64,000 nucleotides of DNA from positions 372,001 through 436,000 of the forward strand of contig NZ_JAHCVJ010000001.1 of assembly GCF_018476885.1 (NCBI RefSeq). Direction: 5' to 3'. Of the stretch, positions 36,044-43,367 are shown piece by piece (the stretch's first letter is position 1; every line of letters begins with the position of its first letter). Source of the DNA: Geoanaerobacter pelophilus (lineage in GTDB: Bacteria > Desulfobacterota > Desulfuromonadia > Geobacterales > DSM-12255). The translations under genes were made by a program, and so were the position numbers. The notes under the pieces are model-generated. The model made no database searches, had not been told where the DNA came from, and saw only the letters and a program-made list of their open reading frames with translations.

Positions 36044-36909
36044 GAGTTAAGCTTCTCCATTACCACCCTCCTCATCACCTCGACAGGCGCTTCTGCTCCA
36101 GTAAAACGCTCAAACTGCATGACTGCCTGATTGATGAACATCTCCACCCCTGAGACCGTTACCAGACCACGCGACCTGGCATCTGCCAGCAGTTTCGTCT
36201 CAAGTGGAGTGTACACGACATCGAAAACAACCTGTCCGGCACGGTAGAGCTCAACAGGGACAAGTGAAACCCCTTCATGAGGATGCATCCCGATGGGCGT
36301 GCAGTTGATGATAACATCAGCCTCAGGCATCGCCTGCTGCAATACAGTTGCGTTTAATGCCCCCGAAGCGATCATGGTTTCAGTGCCTGTTTTAAGATCA
36401 GAAACCAACCCATTCAGCAGGGTCTCGTTTACATCCAACAGCACAATCTTGCCGGGATGTGCCTTTTGAGCAAGAGTGAAAGCAATCGCCCTGGCAGCCC
36501 CTCCGGCTCCAAGCATCAGGATGTTTTTACCGGCAAGCTTGACGCCTGCATCAACCAGCGACTTCAACGCGCCGGGCCCATCTGTGCCCAGACCGACAAG
36601 CTTTCCATTCTCATTAATTATCGTATTGATCGAACCAATTGCCCGATCCACCTCAGCAATTTCATCAACAAACTTCATTGCCTCGATCTTATGGGGAATA
36701 GTTACACTCATCCCCCGAAAATTCTGGAGTGAGCGCATCCCATCCAAAGCTTTGCCCAATGCTTCTACGCGGAAGGCAACATACACGAAATCCAGACCAA
36801 GTTCGTTAAACGCGGCATTATGAATTGCCGGAGAGAGGCTGTGCGCAACCGGATTACCAATAACAGCGCAAAGCTGGGTAGTAGTGGTAATTGATCTATC
36901 CTTTTTCAT
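36040..36909 (-). CDS. aroE: Shikimate dehydrogenase
   Basis: A 289-residue NADPH-dependent enzyme reducing 3-dehydroshikimate to shikimate. The substrate-binding part has VIGNPVAHSLSPAIHN (about residue 15) and the lysine in SVTIPHKIEAMKF. The cofactor part has ILMLGAGGAARAIAF and VIINCTPIGMHP. The ribosome-binding site AAGGAGGGG sits directly behind the T-run of a terminator that belongs to the tRNA side. Thus aroE either relies on readthrough of that terminator or on a promoter I do not recognise. The insertion that cut the tRNA has separated aroE from the tRNA's original promoter. Confidence 0.93.
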   Translation of the reverse strand: MKKDRSITTTTQLCAVIGNPVAHSLSPAIHNAAFNELGLDFVYVAFRVEALGKALDGMRSLQNFRGMSVTIPHKIEAMKFVDEIAEVDRAIGSINTIINENGKLVGLGTDGPGALKSLVDAGVKLAGKNILMLGAGGAARAIAFTLAQKAHPGKIVLLDVNETLLNGLVSDLKTGTETMIASGALNATVLQQAMPEADVIINCTPIGMHPHEGVSLVPVELYRAGQVVFDVVYTPLETKLLADARSRGLVTVSGVEMFINQAVMQFERFTGAEAPVEVMRRVVMEKLNS

Positions 36910-36919
36910 AGCCCCTCCT

Positions 36920-36961
36920 TAAAAAAGAAAAAGGGGCTAGCTTTACCAGCTAGCCCCTTAC
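36920..36961 (-). terminator. Rho-independent terminator between the tRNA-Gly remnant and aroE
   Basis: On the minus strand the perfect stem AAGGGGCTAGC / GCTAGCCCCTT encloses a 7-base loop and is followed by TTTTTCTTTTTT. It lies 8-10 bases past the CCA end of the tRNA remnant and immediately before the aroE ribosome-binding site. Originally it would end the tRNA-Gly transcript and could attenuate aroE. Confidence 0.88.
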
Positions 36962-36968
36962 CTAACAA

Positions 36969-37018
36969 TGGAGCGGGAGACGGGATTCGAACCCGCGACC
37001 TTCAGCTTGGGAAGCCGA
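36969..37018 (-). pseudogene. tRNA-Gly(CCC), 3' half only: attachment-site scar
   Basis: Read leftwards, the sequence contains the anticodon loop TTCCCAA (anticodon CCC). It continues with the 3' anticodon strand GCTGA, the T arm with GGTTCGAATCC, the acceptor strand CTCCCGC and the discriminator plus CCA. The expected 5' half (acceptor GCGGGAG, D arm) is missing; identity to a normal tRNA-Gly stops at the 5' anticodon strand near 37018. Tyrosine integrases recombine in just this region. So this is the 3' remnant left when an element entered, and the rebuilt tRNA should lie at the far end of the element. No intact copy is visible up to 64000. The 334 bases between aroE and the integrase hold only the terminator, this remnant and the repeats. 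Confidence 0.85.
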
Positions 37019-37152
37019 CACACTGGCGTTTCTTGAGTTTTCAAAATGTATCCCAATCTATCAGTTACCCCACTCATCATATTGACATTTCAACGTTTTT
37101 ATCTTATTTATGTTTCTATGTGTCTTTAATTGATTCTCTATTTGCCAACTTC

Positions 37153-37226
37153 AAAACGGATGCAAAACGGATGCAAGGGGTCCGGCGACGATCAAAACGG
37201 ATGCAAAACGGATGCAAAACGGATGC
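37153..37226. repeat. Five 11-bp direct repeats (AAAACGGATGC) before the integrase
   Basis: Copies at 37153, 37164, 37194, 37205 and 37216 are identical. They form a pair and a triplet separated by 19 bases, so the two groups start 41 bp apart, close to four helical turns. They end 18 bases before the integrase ATG. The layout suits arm-type integrase-binding sites or an operator by which the integrase or an excisionase controls the gene. Confidence 0.9.
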
Positions 37227-37243
37227 ACGAAAAAGGGTAAAAA

Positions 37244-38611
37244 ATGAAGCAATTCACCGAAAGATTTCTTGCGTCAATCAAGCCGCAAGAGAAAAAATTT
37301 GTTCTGAGAGAAGGACGAGGATTTGCACTTCAAGTTCTTCCCACCGGCACGAAGACATTCTTGTATATTTTCGAGCTGAACAAGCAAAAAGGGTATTATC
37401 AGCTTGGCAACTACCCCGCAATGTCCCTGGCTGACGCACGGGTAGCATACAACGATGCATACAATTTAGTCAAGAAAGGCATAGATCCTCGCGAAGAAAA
37501 GAAAGCTGCTGCCGAAGAAAAGGCCAAGATAGCAATGGAAGCCGCACTGGAAGCAGAGGCTGCCACTCGCGCAGCAGATCATTTGGAAAACTACTCCTTT
37601 GAAACTCTCACCCAAGAGGAGATTCCAGAGGACTTCGTCCCTACTACAGTTGAACAGCTTGCTGCAGTTTGGTTTATTGACTACTCTAAAGAAAACCACT
37701 CCAAAAGATGGCAAGAAACCATTCTCAGTGCTATCAGAACACACATCATTCCTAACATCGGTAAAATGGAAATATCTTCAGTTCGACACAAACACGCACT
37801 AACCCTCATTCAACAAATTGCTGTCAACGTCCCGGGATCTGCTCGCAATACTATGAAGTTCTGTAGACAAATGTTCAAATATGCTTGTCGTCAAGAATGG
37901 GCCGAGATACAGCCATTCCATGAAATTACCGAATCGGTGCCCAAAATTGCCCCGAAAGCCGATGAACGCCACCTTGACGATGACGAGATCGTGAAGGCTT
38001 GGTACGAAATCAATAAATCATCAAGCTCACGCGAAGTGAAACGTGCATTGAAACTGATTCTCGTGACAGCCCAGCGGCCCGGCGAGGTTGCTCAAATACA
38101 CCGCGATCAAATTAAAGATAAATGGTGGACAATTCCTGCCGAAGTTGCTGGTAAAAATGAACGAGAACACAGGGTATATTTGACTGATACAGCCCTCAAA
38201 TTAATTGGGGATGGAAAAGGTCATATCTTCCCATCTGAGAGAGGAAAACGAGGTCATATTTCTGAGAATGCGCTATCGCAGGCGATTAATCGCGGCTACT
38301 TGTCCGATGATGTCGTGAAAGTAGTTGGCAATAGAAAAATTAAAGCGCGAAAAGAGCCCTACTTCGGCATGAAACCCTGGTCACCCCATGATCTTCGACG
38401 AACTGCTCGCACAAATATGGCACGTGTCGGGGTATCAGATGAGGTTGGCGAGGAGGTAATGAACCACATAAAACCAGGTGTGGTCGGGGTGTACAACAAG
38501 TATCGTTATGATGAAGAGAAAAAAATCGCCCTGCAGAAATGGGAAGCTCTTCTCCTTGAAATACTGAAAACCAAGCCAGAAAATACAAATGATCTTGTCA
38601 AAGCAGATTAG
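37244..38611 (+). CDS. int: P4-type tyrosine integrase
   Basis: A 455-residue site-specific recombinase. The N-terminal DUF4102 arm-binding domain reads GRGFALQVLPTGTKTFLYIF and YYQLGNYPAMSLADAR. A charged Ala/Glu-rich helix (about residues 85-115) links it to the core-binding SAM-like domain (VEQLAAVWFIDY) and the catalytic domain. Catalytic residues visible are Arg in TAQRPGEVAQ, HDLRR, and the tyrosine in GVYNKYRYDEEKK. AAGGG precedes the ATG. It sits 225 bases from the truncated tRNA-Gly and points away from it, so it is the probable agent of insertion. All catalytic elements seem intact. Confidence 0.93.
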   Translation: MKQFTERFLASIKPQEKKFVLREGRGFALQVLPTGTKTFLYIFELNKQKGYYQLGNYPAMSLADARVAYNDAYNLVKKGIDPREEKKAAAEEKAKIAMEAALEAEAATRAADHLENYSFETLTQEEIPEDFVPTTVEQLAAVWFIDYSKENHSKRWQETILSAIRTHIIPNIGKMEISSVRHKHALTLIQQIAVNVPGSARNTMKFCRQMFKYACRQEWAEIQPFHEITESVPKIAPKADERHLDDDEIVKAWYEINKSSSSREVKRALKLILVTAQRPGEVAQIHRDQIKDKWWTIPAEVAGKNEREHRVYLTDTALKLIGDGKGHIFPSERGKRGHISENALSQAINRGYLSDDVVKVVGNRKIKARKEPYFGMKPWSPHDLRRTARTNMARVGVSDEVGEEVMNHIKPGVVGVYNKYRYDEEKKIALQKWEALLLEILKTKPENTNDLVKAD

Positions 38612-38692
38612 TATAGACCTTCAGTACCCAACACCTCTTCTTGACGAAATGAGGAAAGTTGGTGTATTGCAGCTAGGTTTCATCTCCCCTCT

Positions 38693-38716
38693 CCCTCCCC
38701 CAATGTCGGGGGAGGG
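38693..38716 (+). terminator. GC-rich hairpin after the integrase
   Basis: CCCTCCCCC and GGGGGAGGG form a perfect 9-bp stem around AATGTC, 80 bases past the integrase stop. There is no T-run, so it may be a weak or factor-dependent terminator or only a secondary-structure barrier ahead of the IHF gene. Confidence 0.4.
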
Positions 38717-38771
38717 GCTATGAAGAATCAAATACCTTTTCATCACTTATTTTAAGCTTAGCGGAGCAAGT

Positions 38772-39050
38772 ATGACCAAGGCCGATATTGTTGAAAGAGT
38801 CGCTGAACAATGTGGATTAACAAAGAAAGATTCCATCGACATGGTGGAATCGGTCTTCAGCATCATAAAATCCACTCTTGAATCCGGAGAAGATATAAAA
38901 GTCTCTGGTTTCGGCAAGTTTGAGGTAAGGGAAAAGCACGAGCGCAGGGGCAGGAATCCTCAAACAGGAGAAACCATTATCATTGCGGCGCGGAGAATCC
39001 TATCATTTAAGCCGAGCACTATCCTTAAAGATGCCGTGCAAGGCAAGTAG
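38772..39050 (+). CDS. HU/IHF-family DNA-bending protein, IHF-alpha-like
   Basis: A 92-residue protein with the complete fold: MTKADIVERVAEQCGLTKKD, the helix MVESVFSIIKSTLESGE, and the DNA-intercalating arm region with VSGFGKFEVREKHERRGRNPQTGE and the GRNPQTGE tip. The end is FKPSTILKDAV. Such proteins bend DNA as dimers. IHF is needed both for many tyrosine-integrase reactions and for sigma-54 promoters, and both are present in this window. GGAGCAAGT lies before the ATG. It may belong to the element or be the chromosomal IHF alpha gene. Confidence 0.88.
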   Translation: MTKADIVERVAEQCGLTKKDSIDMVESVFSIIKSTLESGEDIKVSGFGKFEVREKHERRGRNPQTGETIIIAARRILSFKPSTILKDAVQGK

Positions 39051-39126
39051 AGCAAACTTTCCCTTACCCCGTTTTGATCGATTTAACTTGCCGTTTCCTA
39101 CAACCGACCTTTTGACAAAAAGACAA

Positions 39127-39155
39127 CGGGCCGCTTCCCGAAAGAATGCGACCCG
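39127..39155. terminator. Probable bidirectional terminator between converging IHF-like and lipoprotein genes
   Basis: CGGGCCGC and GCGACCCG pair with one wobble around a 13-base loop. T-rich tracts follow on both strands: TATTTTGTTC rightwards and GTTGTCTTTTTG leftwards. Position between two converging genes fits a shared terminator. Confidence 0.65.
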
Positions 39156-39185
39156 CTATTTTGTTCATTTGGTACAGGACCATTC

Positions 39186-40073
39186 CTATCTCATCATACC
39201 GCCACTCATAGGGGTCATTGGGGTTCCGGTATTGCTCCAAAAACTGCTGTGACTTGTCATATTGCGAAACATCCCCGAGTAATTGCCAAATCCACCACCG
39301 ACCGGCATACCTCCCAGTTGAGTCTGCATCTGACTTATCATGCCAATCATTAATGTACTATTCATGTTCATCCCATTGATAACATTTGCTGTAATTGCCG
39401 GCATATTACTGTTGATCGTCCCCATCATACTGCGGTAGCGGCTCTGATTCACAGCGCTACCGTTCATGACCAAACTCGCCTGTCCTGCCATCAGCCCGAC
39501 CATCTGCTGGGCAGTAGTGTGCATTGTTTGGAACTGAGTGGCGTTTGTTCCTGACTGTGACCCGGCTACATAGTCCGCCATCATGTTCATAGTGGATGGC
39601 AAGTTCATTTGATTACGGAGCTGAATCATGGCGTCGTTCAAGGTCATGCCCGGATTCGCTTCCATCTTCTCCCTGATGAGAGTTGACATTGGACTGATGA
39701 AGTTGCTGCTGACCGTGCCTGACATAGCGGTCGCTGGCATACTGAGGATATAGCTGTTTGATACCGTCTGATTAGTATCCTTGTCGATGGTCTGTCCTTT
39801 GATGGCCATTGCAACAATCGGATATTTACCAACATCGGCAGGATCAATGTTCAGAGTATAGGCTCCATTAGCGTCAGTGGTAGCTGATGGTTCACCCGCG
39901 TCTAACTGATAGTTGCTATTTTTGTCAAGGAAGACGGTTGCACCAACAAGATAACCGTCCGCAACTGCGCCAGAGACGGAAGTTGATGTTGCCGGTGTGC
40001 TTCCGCCGCCACCACAACCTGCGACAAGGCCGACTGTAAGGGCTGCTGCAATTGTAATTAGATGTTTTTTCAT
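39186..40073 (-). CDS. Methionine-rich lipoprotein with a carboxypeptidase-regulatory-like domain
   Basis: A 295-residue exported lipoprotein. The signal ends at the lipobox LVAGC, followed by a Gly/Ser/Thr linker. Residues about 35-85 look like a small beta-sandwich (VSGAVADGYLVGATVFLDKN, TTDANGAYTLNID). The rest is helical and unusually rich in Met, Asn and Ser (MNLPSTMNMMADY, NVINGMNMNSTLMIGMISQM), and the protein ends SGGMMR. That terminal motif recurs in the gene at 41001. Met-rich exported proteins often bind Cu(I) or Ag(I); function here is unknown. Last gene of a four-gene operon of exported Met-rich proteins. Confidence 0.72.
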   Translation of the reverse strand: MKKHLITIAAALTVGLVAGCGGGGSTPATSTSVSGAVADGYLVGATVFLDKNSNYQLDAGEPSATTDANGAYTLNIDPADVGKYPIVAMAIKGQTIDKDTNQTVSNSYILSMPATAMSGTVSSNFISPMSTLIREKMEANPGMTLNDAMIQLRNQMNLPSTMNMMADYVAGSQSGTNATQFQTMHTTAQQMVGLMAGQASLVMNGSAVNQSRYRSMMGTINSNMPAITANVINGMNMNSTLMIGMISQMQTQLGGMPVGGGFGNYSGMFRNMTSHSSFWSNTGTPMTPMSGGMMR

Positions 40074-40099
40074 AATTTATATCCTTTTATATTTTCGTG

Positions 40100-40966
40100 T
40101 TAGAAGTCGTAGAATACCGATAATCCGGTACCAAAATCGGGACTATTGGTGGTAATTCCTTTGGCTATATATCCGTCAATACCTGTCTGTTTTGTTACCT
40201 GAAATTTCAATTTCAGCCGGACTTCCAACAAACTGCTTGCACCATCAGCCGGAGGAGTAGTGCCTTTGATAAGAAGTATCGGGCGAAAATTATCGGCAAC
40301 TTGGTACCCTACACCTGCGTTGTAGGCCATATAGTTTTTGAGGGCAAGTTGCGTACTCTTCCCTTGCACGGTGTAGCCTGCTTCTACGAACGGGTTCCAG
40401 TTGCCAAGCCACTTTGTGATCTCTACGGCAAACCCTTCATCGAACTCACCGGTTCCCAGAGACTTGTTCTTGTCGGCAGTTGGAAATTTGACGAATGCCA
40501 TAGGGCGAATTTGCGGCATCGAATCTTTTTCGGATAGCAGGATATAGCCGACCTTGAGGGTTATGTCACCAAGACCGCTCTCTGACTGATTCATGCTGCC
40601 TGAAGAGGAAGACATGCCACTGCCGGTGCCGGACATGCCACTCATTCCAACCGCCGACAGCATCGTGGTTCTACCCCCCTGCATGCCTCCACGAGCGATA
40701 CTGGATACTACATTGCCGTTACTTTGGTAGACGAATGGAATTTCAAGCGAAAGGCTTAAACGATCGGTTGGGCTGGCAAAAATGGTAAGAGGCGCAAAAA
40801 TAGTGTCGGTGCGAGTGTCGGTGCCATATTTCCCAGAGCTGAACTCAAATCCCTGACTAACGGAATAGATATATTGCTCTGCTTGCACATGATAGGGCGC
40901 TGCAAGTACTGTCACCAGACCCAGAACGCAACTGACAATTATCTGGATAGAATTTTTCAAGTTCAT
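40100..40966 (-). CDS. Outer-membrane beta-barrel protein with a Met/Ser-rich loop
   Basis: A 288-residue protein with a signal peptide (cleavage near YHVQA). Amphipathic strands begin YIYSVSQGFEFSSGKYGTDT and the protein ends in the aromatic FYDF, as outer-membrane barrels do. Between about residues 92 and 130 is an insertion rich in Met, Gly and Ser (GGMQGGRTTML, GMSGMSGTGSGM) that would lie outside the regular strands, plausibly as a surface loop. This resembles transporter-like barrels of phenol-degradation type in general shape only. The loop suggests soft-metal contact. GAGGGG before the ATG. It lies between two other Met-rich exported proteins. Confidence 0.72.
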   Translation of the reverse strand: MNLKNSIQIIVSCVLGLVTVLAAPYHVQAEQYIYSVSQGFEFSSGKYGTDTRTDTIFAPLTIFASPTDRLSLSLEIPFVYQSNGNVVSSIARGGMQGGRTTMLSAVGMSGMSGTGSGMSSSSGSMNQSESGLGDITLKVGYILLSEKDSMPQIRPMAFVKFPTADKNKSLGTGEFDEGFAVEITKWLGNWNPFVEAGYTVQGKSTQLALKNYMAYNAGVGYQVADNFRPILLIKGTTPPADGASSLLEVRLKLKFQVTKQTGIDGYIAKGITTNSPDFGTGLSVFYDF

Positions 40967-41000
40967 GTCCCCTCGTTGCTACCAATACTATTTTCGTTCT

Positions 41001-41540
41001 TTAGCGCCTCATCATGCCACCACCACCGCTCCGCATCATGCCACCGCCCTGGTTTCTCATGCCTCCGGCAGGGCTCTCCATTCGCGTGCGGCTGGTGTTT
41101 CTTACCGACCAAGCCGGTTCACCTTTGTCATTTCGCAGATCTACTTGCGCACCTGTGGTTTTGTTCACAAGCTTCTGTGCCAATACATACGATTTTCCAT
41201 CCTGACCCTGAGCTTTTGACCCTTTGACCGAAAGGTCGTCATTCACATTAATGGCGATCCCATTCTTATCCCAGTACGATCCCGGCCCTAAACAGATGTT
41301 AAGCAATTCGTTACCACTCTTGACTTCCATGATGGTATTTTCATTCTCACCTGGGTGCGGCAGTGAAATGACCCGTCCAGACATTGTGGTAACCGTGTTG
41401 ATGTCATAGCCACCGTTAAAATCCAGGCCGCTTTTCCCCTTGTCGTCGCTGCCAAAGAAACCGGCGAACGCTGTACCGAAAAGCAAGCTGTTCAGAAGAA
41501 TTGCTTTCATACAGATTAAAGAAAAACGGCTTGGTGTCAT
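41001..41540 (-). CDS. Exported protein with OB-like domain and GGMMR C-terminal tail
   Basis: A 179-residue protein with an N-terminal export signal (AILLNSLLFGTAFA). A compact beta-rich domain follows (TTMSGRVISLPHPGENENTI ... CLGPGSYWDKNGIAINVNDD ... KGSKAQGQDGKSYVLAQKLV), which looks like a small OB-type fold. The tail is glycine/methionine-rich with three copies of a GGM-type repeat and ends GGGGMMRR. I start at 41540, where AGGAG is well spaced; the internal ATG at 41510 has no ribosome-binding site. I do not recognise an assigned function. The shared tail with the lipoprotein at 39186 suggests a common partner, ligand or processing step. Confidence 0.7.
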   Translation of the reverse strand: MTPSRFSLICMKAILLNSLLFGTAFAGFFGSDDKGKSGLDFNGGYDINTVTTMSGRVISLPHPGENENTIMEVKSGNELLNICLGPGSYWDKNGIAINVNDDLSVKGSKAQGQDGKSYVLAQKLVNKTTGAQVDLRNDKGEPAWSVRNTSRTRMESPAGGMRNQGGGMMRSGGGGMMRR

Positions 41541-41561
41541 GTAAAACTACTCCTGTGTTCT

Positions 41562-41843
41562 TTACTTGACTGCAGCAGGCTGCATCGGCGTCCCGGATGT
41601 CATCTGCGGTTTAGTCGTCCCATTGGCTGGCATTGTGGTGGTCATGGTACCGGTACCACTCATCGTTGCTGTCAAAGTCATAGTATGGGTACCGGTCGTC
41701 ATCTTGGAGCCAGTAGTCATACTGGTTGTGGACATGGTTGATGACATTGTCTGCCCACCCCTAGAACCACCTCCCATGGCAAGTGCCTGGGTAGCGGCGA
41801 GAGCCAGTGCTGCAATAACTGCTACGGTAGTGAATTTTCTCAT
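41562..41843 (-). CDS. Small exported Met/Thr/Ser/Gly-rich protein
   Basis: A 93-residue precursor: signal peptide MRKFTTVAVIAALALAATQALA, then about 70 low-complexity residues made almost only of Met, Thr, Ser and Gly (for example TMSSTMSTTSMTTGSKMTTG). There is no Cys or His apart from one THTMT. Regularly spaced methionines suggest a soft-metal buffer such as for Cu(I)/Ag(I), but no family is recognised. AAGGAGG before the ATG fixes the start; the longer upstream frame is not supported. First gene of the operon running to 39186, with a sigma-54-like element 42 bases upstream and a perfect palindrome about 135 bases upstream. Confidence 0.7.
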   Translation of the reverse strand: MRKFTTVAVIAALALAATQALAMGGGSRGGQTMSSTMSTTSMTTGSKMTTGTHTMTLTATMSGTGTMTTTMPANGTTKPQMTSGTPMQPAAVK

Positions 41844-41884
41844 TTGGTAATACCTCCTTGGGTTGGTGTTTCTGCAGGGAGATA

Positions 41885-41902
41885 TTCCATGGATTGTGCC
41901 AA
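41885..41902 (-). promoter_or_regulatory. Sigma-54-like -24/-12 element before the Met-rich operon
   Basis: The minus strand reads TTGGCACAATCCATGGAA. The -24 half matches the consensus TTGGCAC exactly; the -12 half is poor (ATGG instead of TTGC). It lies 42 bases before the start at 41843, the same distance range as the better elements at 47755, 54121 and 63501. A regulator of the NtrC type is encoded immediately upstream. Confidence 0.45.
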
Positions 41903-41976
41903 TAGATGATTTATGCATAACATGCTTAATTTGCGTTACTATCAATTAAATGTATCAAGCTGAACCTAAATATTTG

Positions 41977-41992
41977 GTGCAAACATTTGCAC
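41977..41992. promoter_or_regulatory. Perfect 16-bp palindrome, candidate enhancer site for the adjacent NtrC-like regulator
   Basis: GTGCAAACATTTGCAC is GTGCAAA/TTTGCAC around CA. It lies between the regulator gene's stop and the Met-rich operon, about 80 bp upstream of the sigma-54-like element, which is typical for an enhancer-binding protein. A half-matching copy (GTGCAAAC...TTTG) occurs at 45024-45039 before the DUF302-kinase-regulator genes, which would fit autoregulation. Confidence 0.6.
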
Positions 41993-42014
41993 TTGATGAG
42001 AAAGACATTGCACC

Positions 42015-43367
42015 TCACTCCTTTTCATCAAGGAGATTGTACTCTTTCAGTTTGTACTGTAATGCCCGACGCGACAAACCGAGCTCTTCAGATGCCAGTC
42101 GCCGATTCCCCCTGTGCTTGCCAAGGGCCTTGATAATCATTTCCCGTTCTACGGATTTCAGGGCATCTCTGCTGTCTTGGGGTACCGGTTCAGTTTTACG
42201 TGACACGGTGTCAGGCAGATTATCGCAGCGGATGGTTCCCTGGGCCAGAATCACGGCCCGCTCCACGACATTCTGCAATTCACGAACGTTGCCCGGCCAG
42301 ACATAATGCTCCATCGCACTTAATGCCTCTTTCTCGAAACCTTTGAGCTTTTTGCCGATCTGCATGCTGAATCGGTTAAGAAAATAACCCGCCAGTAAAG
42401 GAATGGCATCAGCCCGGTCCTTGAGTTGCGGAAGTTGTATTGGGAAAACATTCAATCGATAATAGAGGTCCTCCCGAAACCTGCGCTGAGTAACTTCATC
42501 CTGGAGATTTCTATTGGTTGCGGCTATGACTCGAACATCGGCTTTAATCTCTTTGCTGCCCCCAACACGTTCGAATACCCGCTCTTGCAGAACACGAAGC
42601 AGCTTTGCCTGTAGTGCCAAAGGCATTTCACCAATTTCGTCCAGAAAGATGGTGCCGCCCCTGGCAAGTTCAAATTTACCTTGTCGAGCCTGAATTGCGC
42701 CGGTGAAAGCTCCCTTTTCATGGCCGAACAGTTCACTTTCCAGAAGGTTTTCCGGAATGGCGGCACAGTTAAGTGGTACAAAGCTGGCCTTTCCTCTGGG
42801 GCTTAACAGGTGAATGGTGCGAGCCACGAGTTCTTTGCCGGTGCCGCTTTCGCCGTAAATCAAAACGTTCGCTGTGGTAGAAGCTACGTCATGTACCAGT
42901 TTGCGAACCATTTGCATTGCCTGACCCGCAAAAATCAGTTCTTCAGGCGGCAGTCCAGCGGCTTCGGCTTCTTTAAGAGTAACGTACTCTCGGGCACGAC
43001 CCTGACCTTCGATTGCGCGATTTACCAAGACAAGCAAGGCGTCAGGATTTTCCAACGGCTTGGTGAGAAAATCCACAGCTCCTTCTTTCATGGCGCCAAC
43101 CGCCTCATCTACTCTGCCAAAAGCGGTTATAAATATAAACAGAGGCGGGTTTGGATCAATCCGTGTTTCGCGAAACAGTTCCAGGCCGGTCTTGCCGGGC
43201 ATTTTCAAATCAGACACCACCAGATCAAAGCTCTTACTTCGGATCAGCTGCAACCCCTTGAGCCCGTCATCTGCGGTCAAGACCTCATGGCCATCATCCT
43301 CCAGGATCGTCTGCAATAAACTTCTGAATGTTTCATCGTCTTCGACCAGTAAAATGCGTCCCTTCAT
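42015..43367 (-). CDS. NtrC-family sigma-54 response regulator (first two-component system)
   Basis: A 450-residue enhancer-binding regulator. The receiver domain has acidic EDD and the phospho-accepting Asp in LVVSDLKMPGKTG, with the lysine in FLTKPL. The AAA+ domain has Walker A GESGTGKELVART, the sigma-54 contact loop GAFTGA and Walker B FLDEIGEMP. The C-terminal Fis-type helix-turn-helix is RLASEELGLSRRALQYKL. It overlaps the sensor kinase gene by four bases. Position next to the Met-rich operon, the palindrome and the -24/-12 element makes that operon its likely target. Confidence 0.92.
   Translation of the reverse strand: MKGRILLVEDDETFRSLLQTILEDDGHEVLTADDGLKGLQLIRSKSFDLVVSDLKMPGKTGLELFRETRIDPNPPLFIFITAFGRVDEAVGAMKEGAVDFLTKPLENPDALLVLVNRAIEGQGRAREYVTLKEAEAAGLPPEELIFAGQAMQMVRKLVHDVASTTANVLIYGESGTGKELVARTIHLLSPRGKASFVPLNCAAIPENLLESELFGHEKGAFTGAIQARQGKFELARGGTIFLDEIGEMPLALQAKLLRVLQERVFERVGGSKEIKADVRVIAATNRNLQDEVTQRRFREDLYYRLNVFPIQLPQLKDRADAIPLLAGYFLNRFSMQIGKKLKGFEKEALSAMEHYVWPGNVRELQNVVERAVILAQGTIRCDNLPDTVSRKTEPVPQDSRDALKSVEREMIIKALGKHRGNRRLASEELGLSRRALQYKLKEYNLLDEKE

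Noticed and set aside
36969-37090. Complete tRNA-Gly gene
   Set aside because: Acceptor 5' strand and D arm are missing; similarity stops in the anticodon stem.
37153-37226. Possible CRISPR array (regularly repeated short units)
   Set aside because: Repeats are 11 bp and mostly tandem, with no spacers of uniform length and no cas genes; iterons fit better.
41974-41990. Plus-strand sigma-54 promoter TTGGTGCAAACATTTGC
   Set aside because: GG and GC are eleven rather than ten bases apart, the -24 half is poor, and the sequence is better explained as the palindromic operator.
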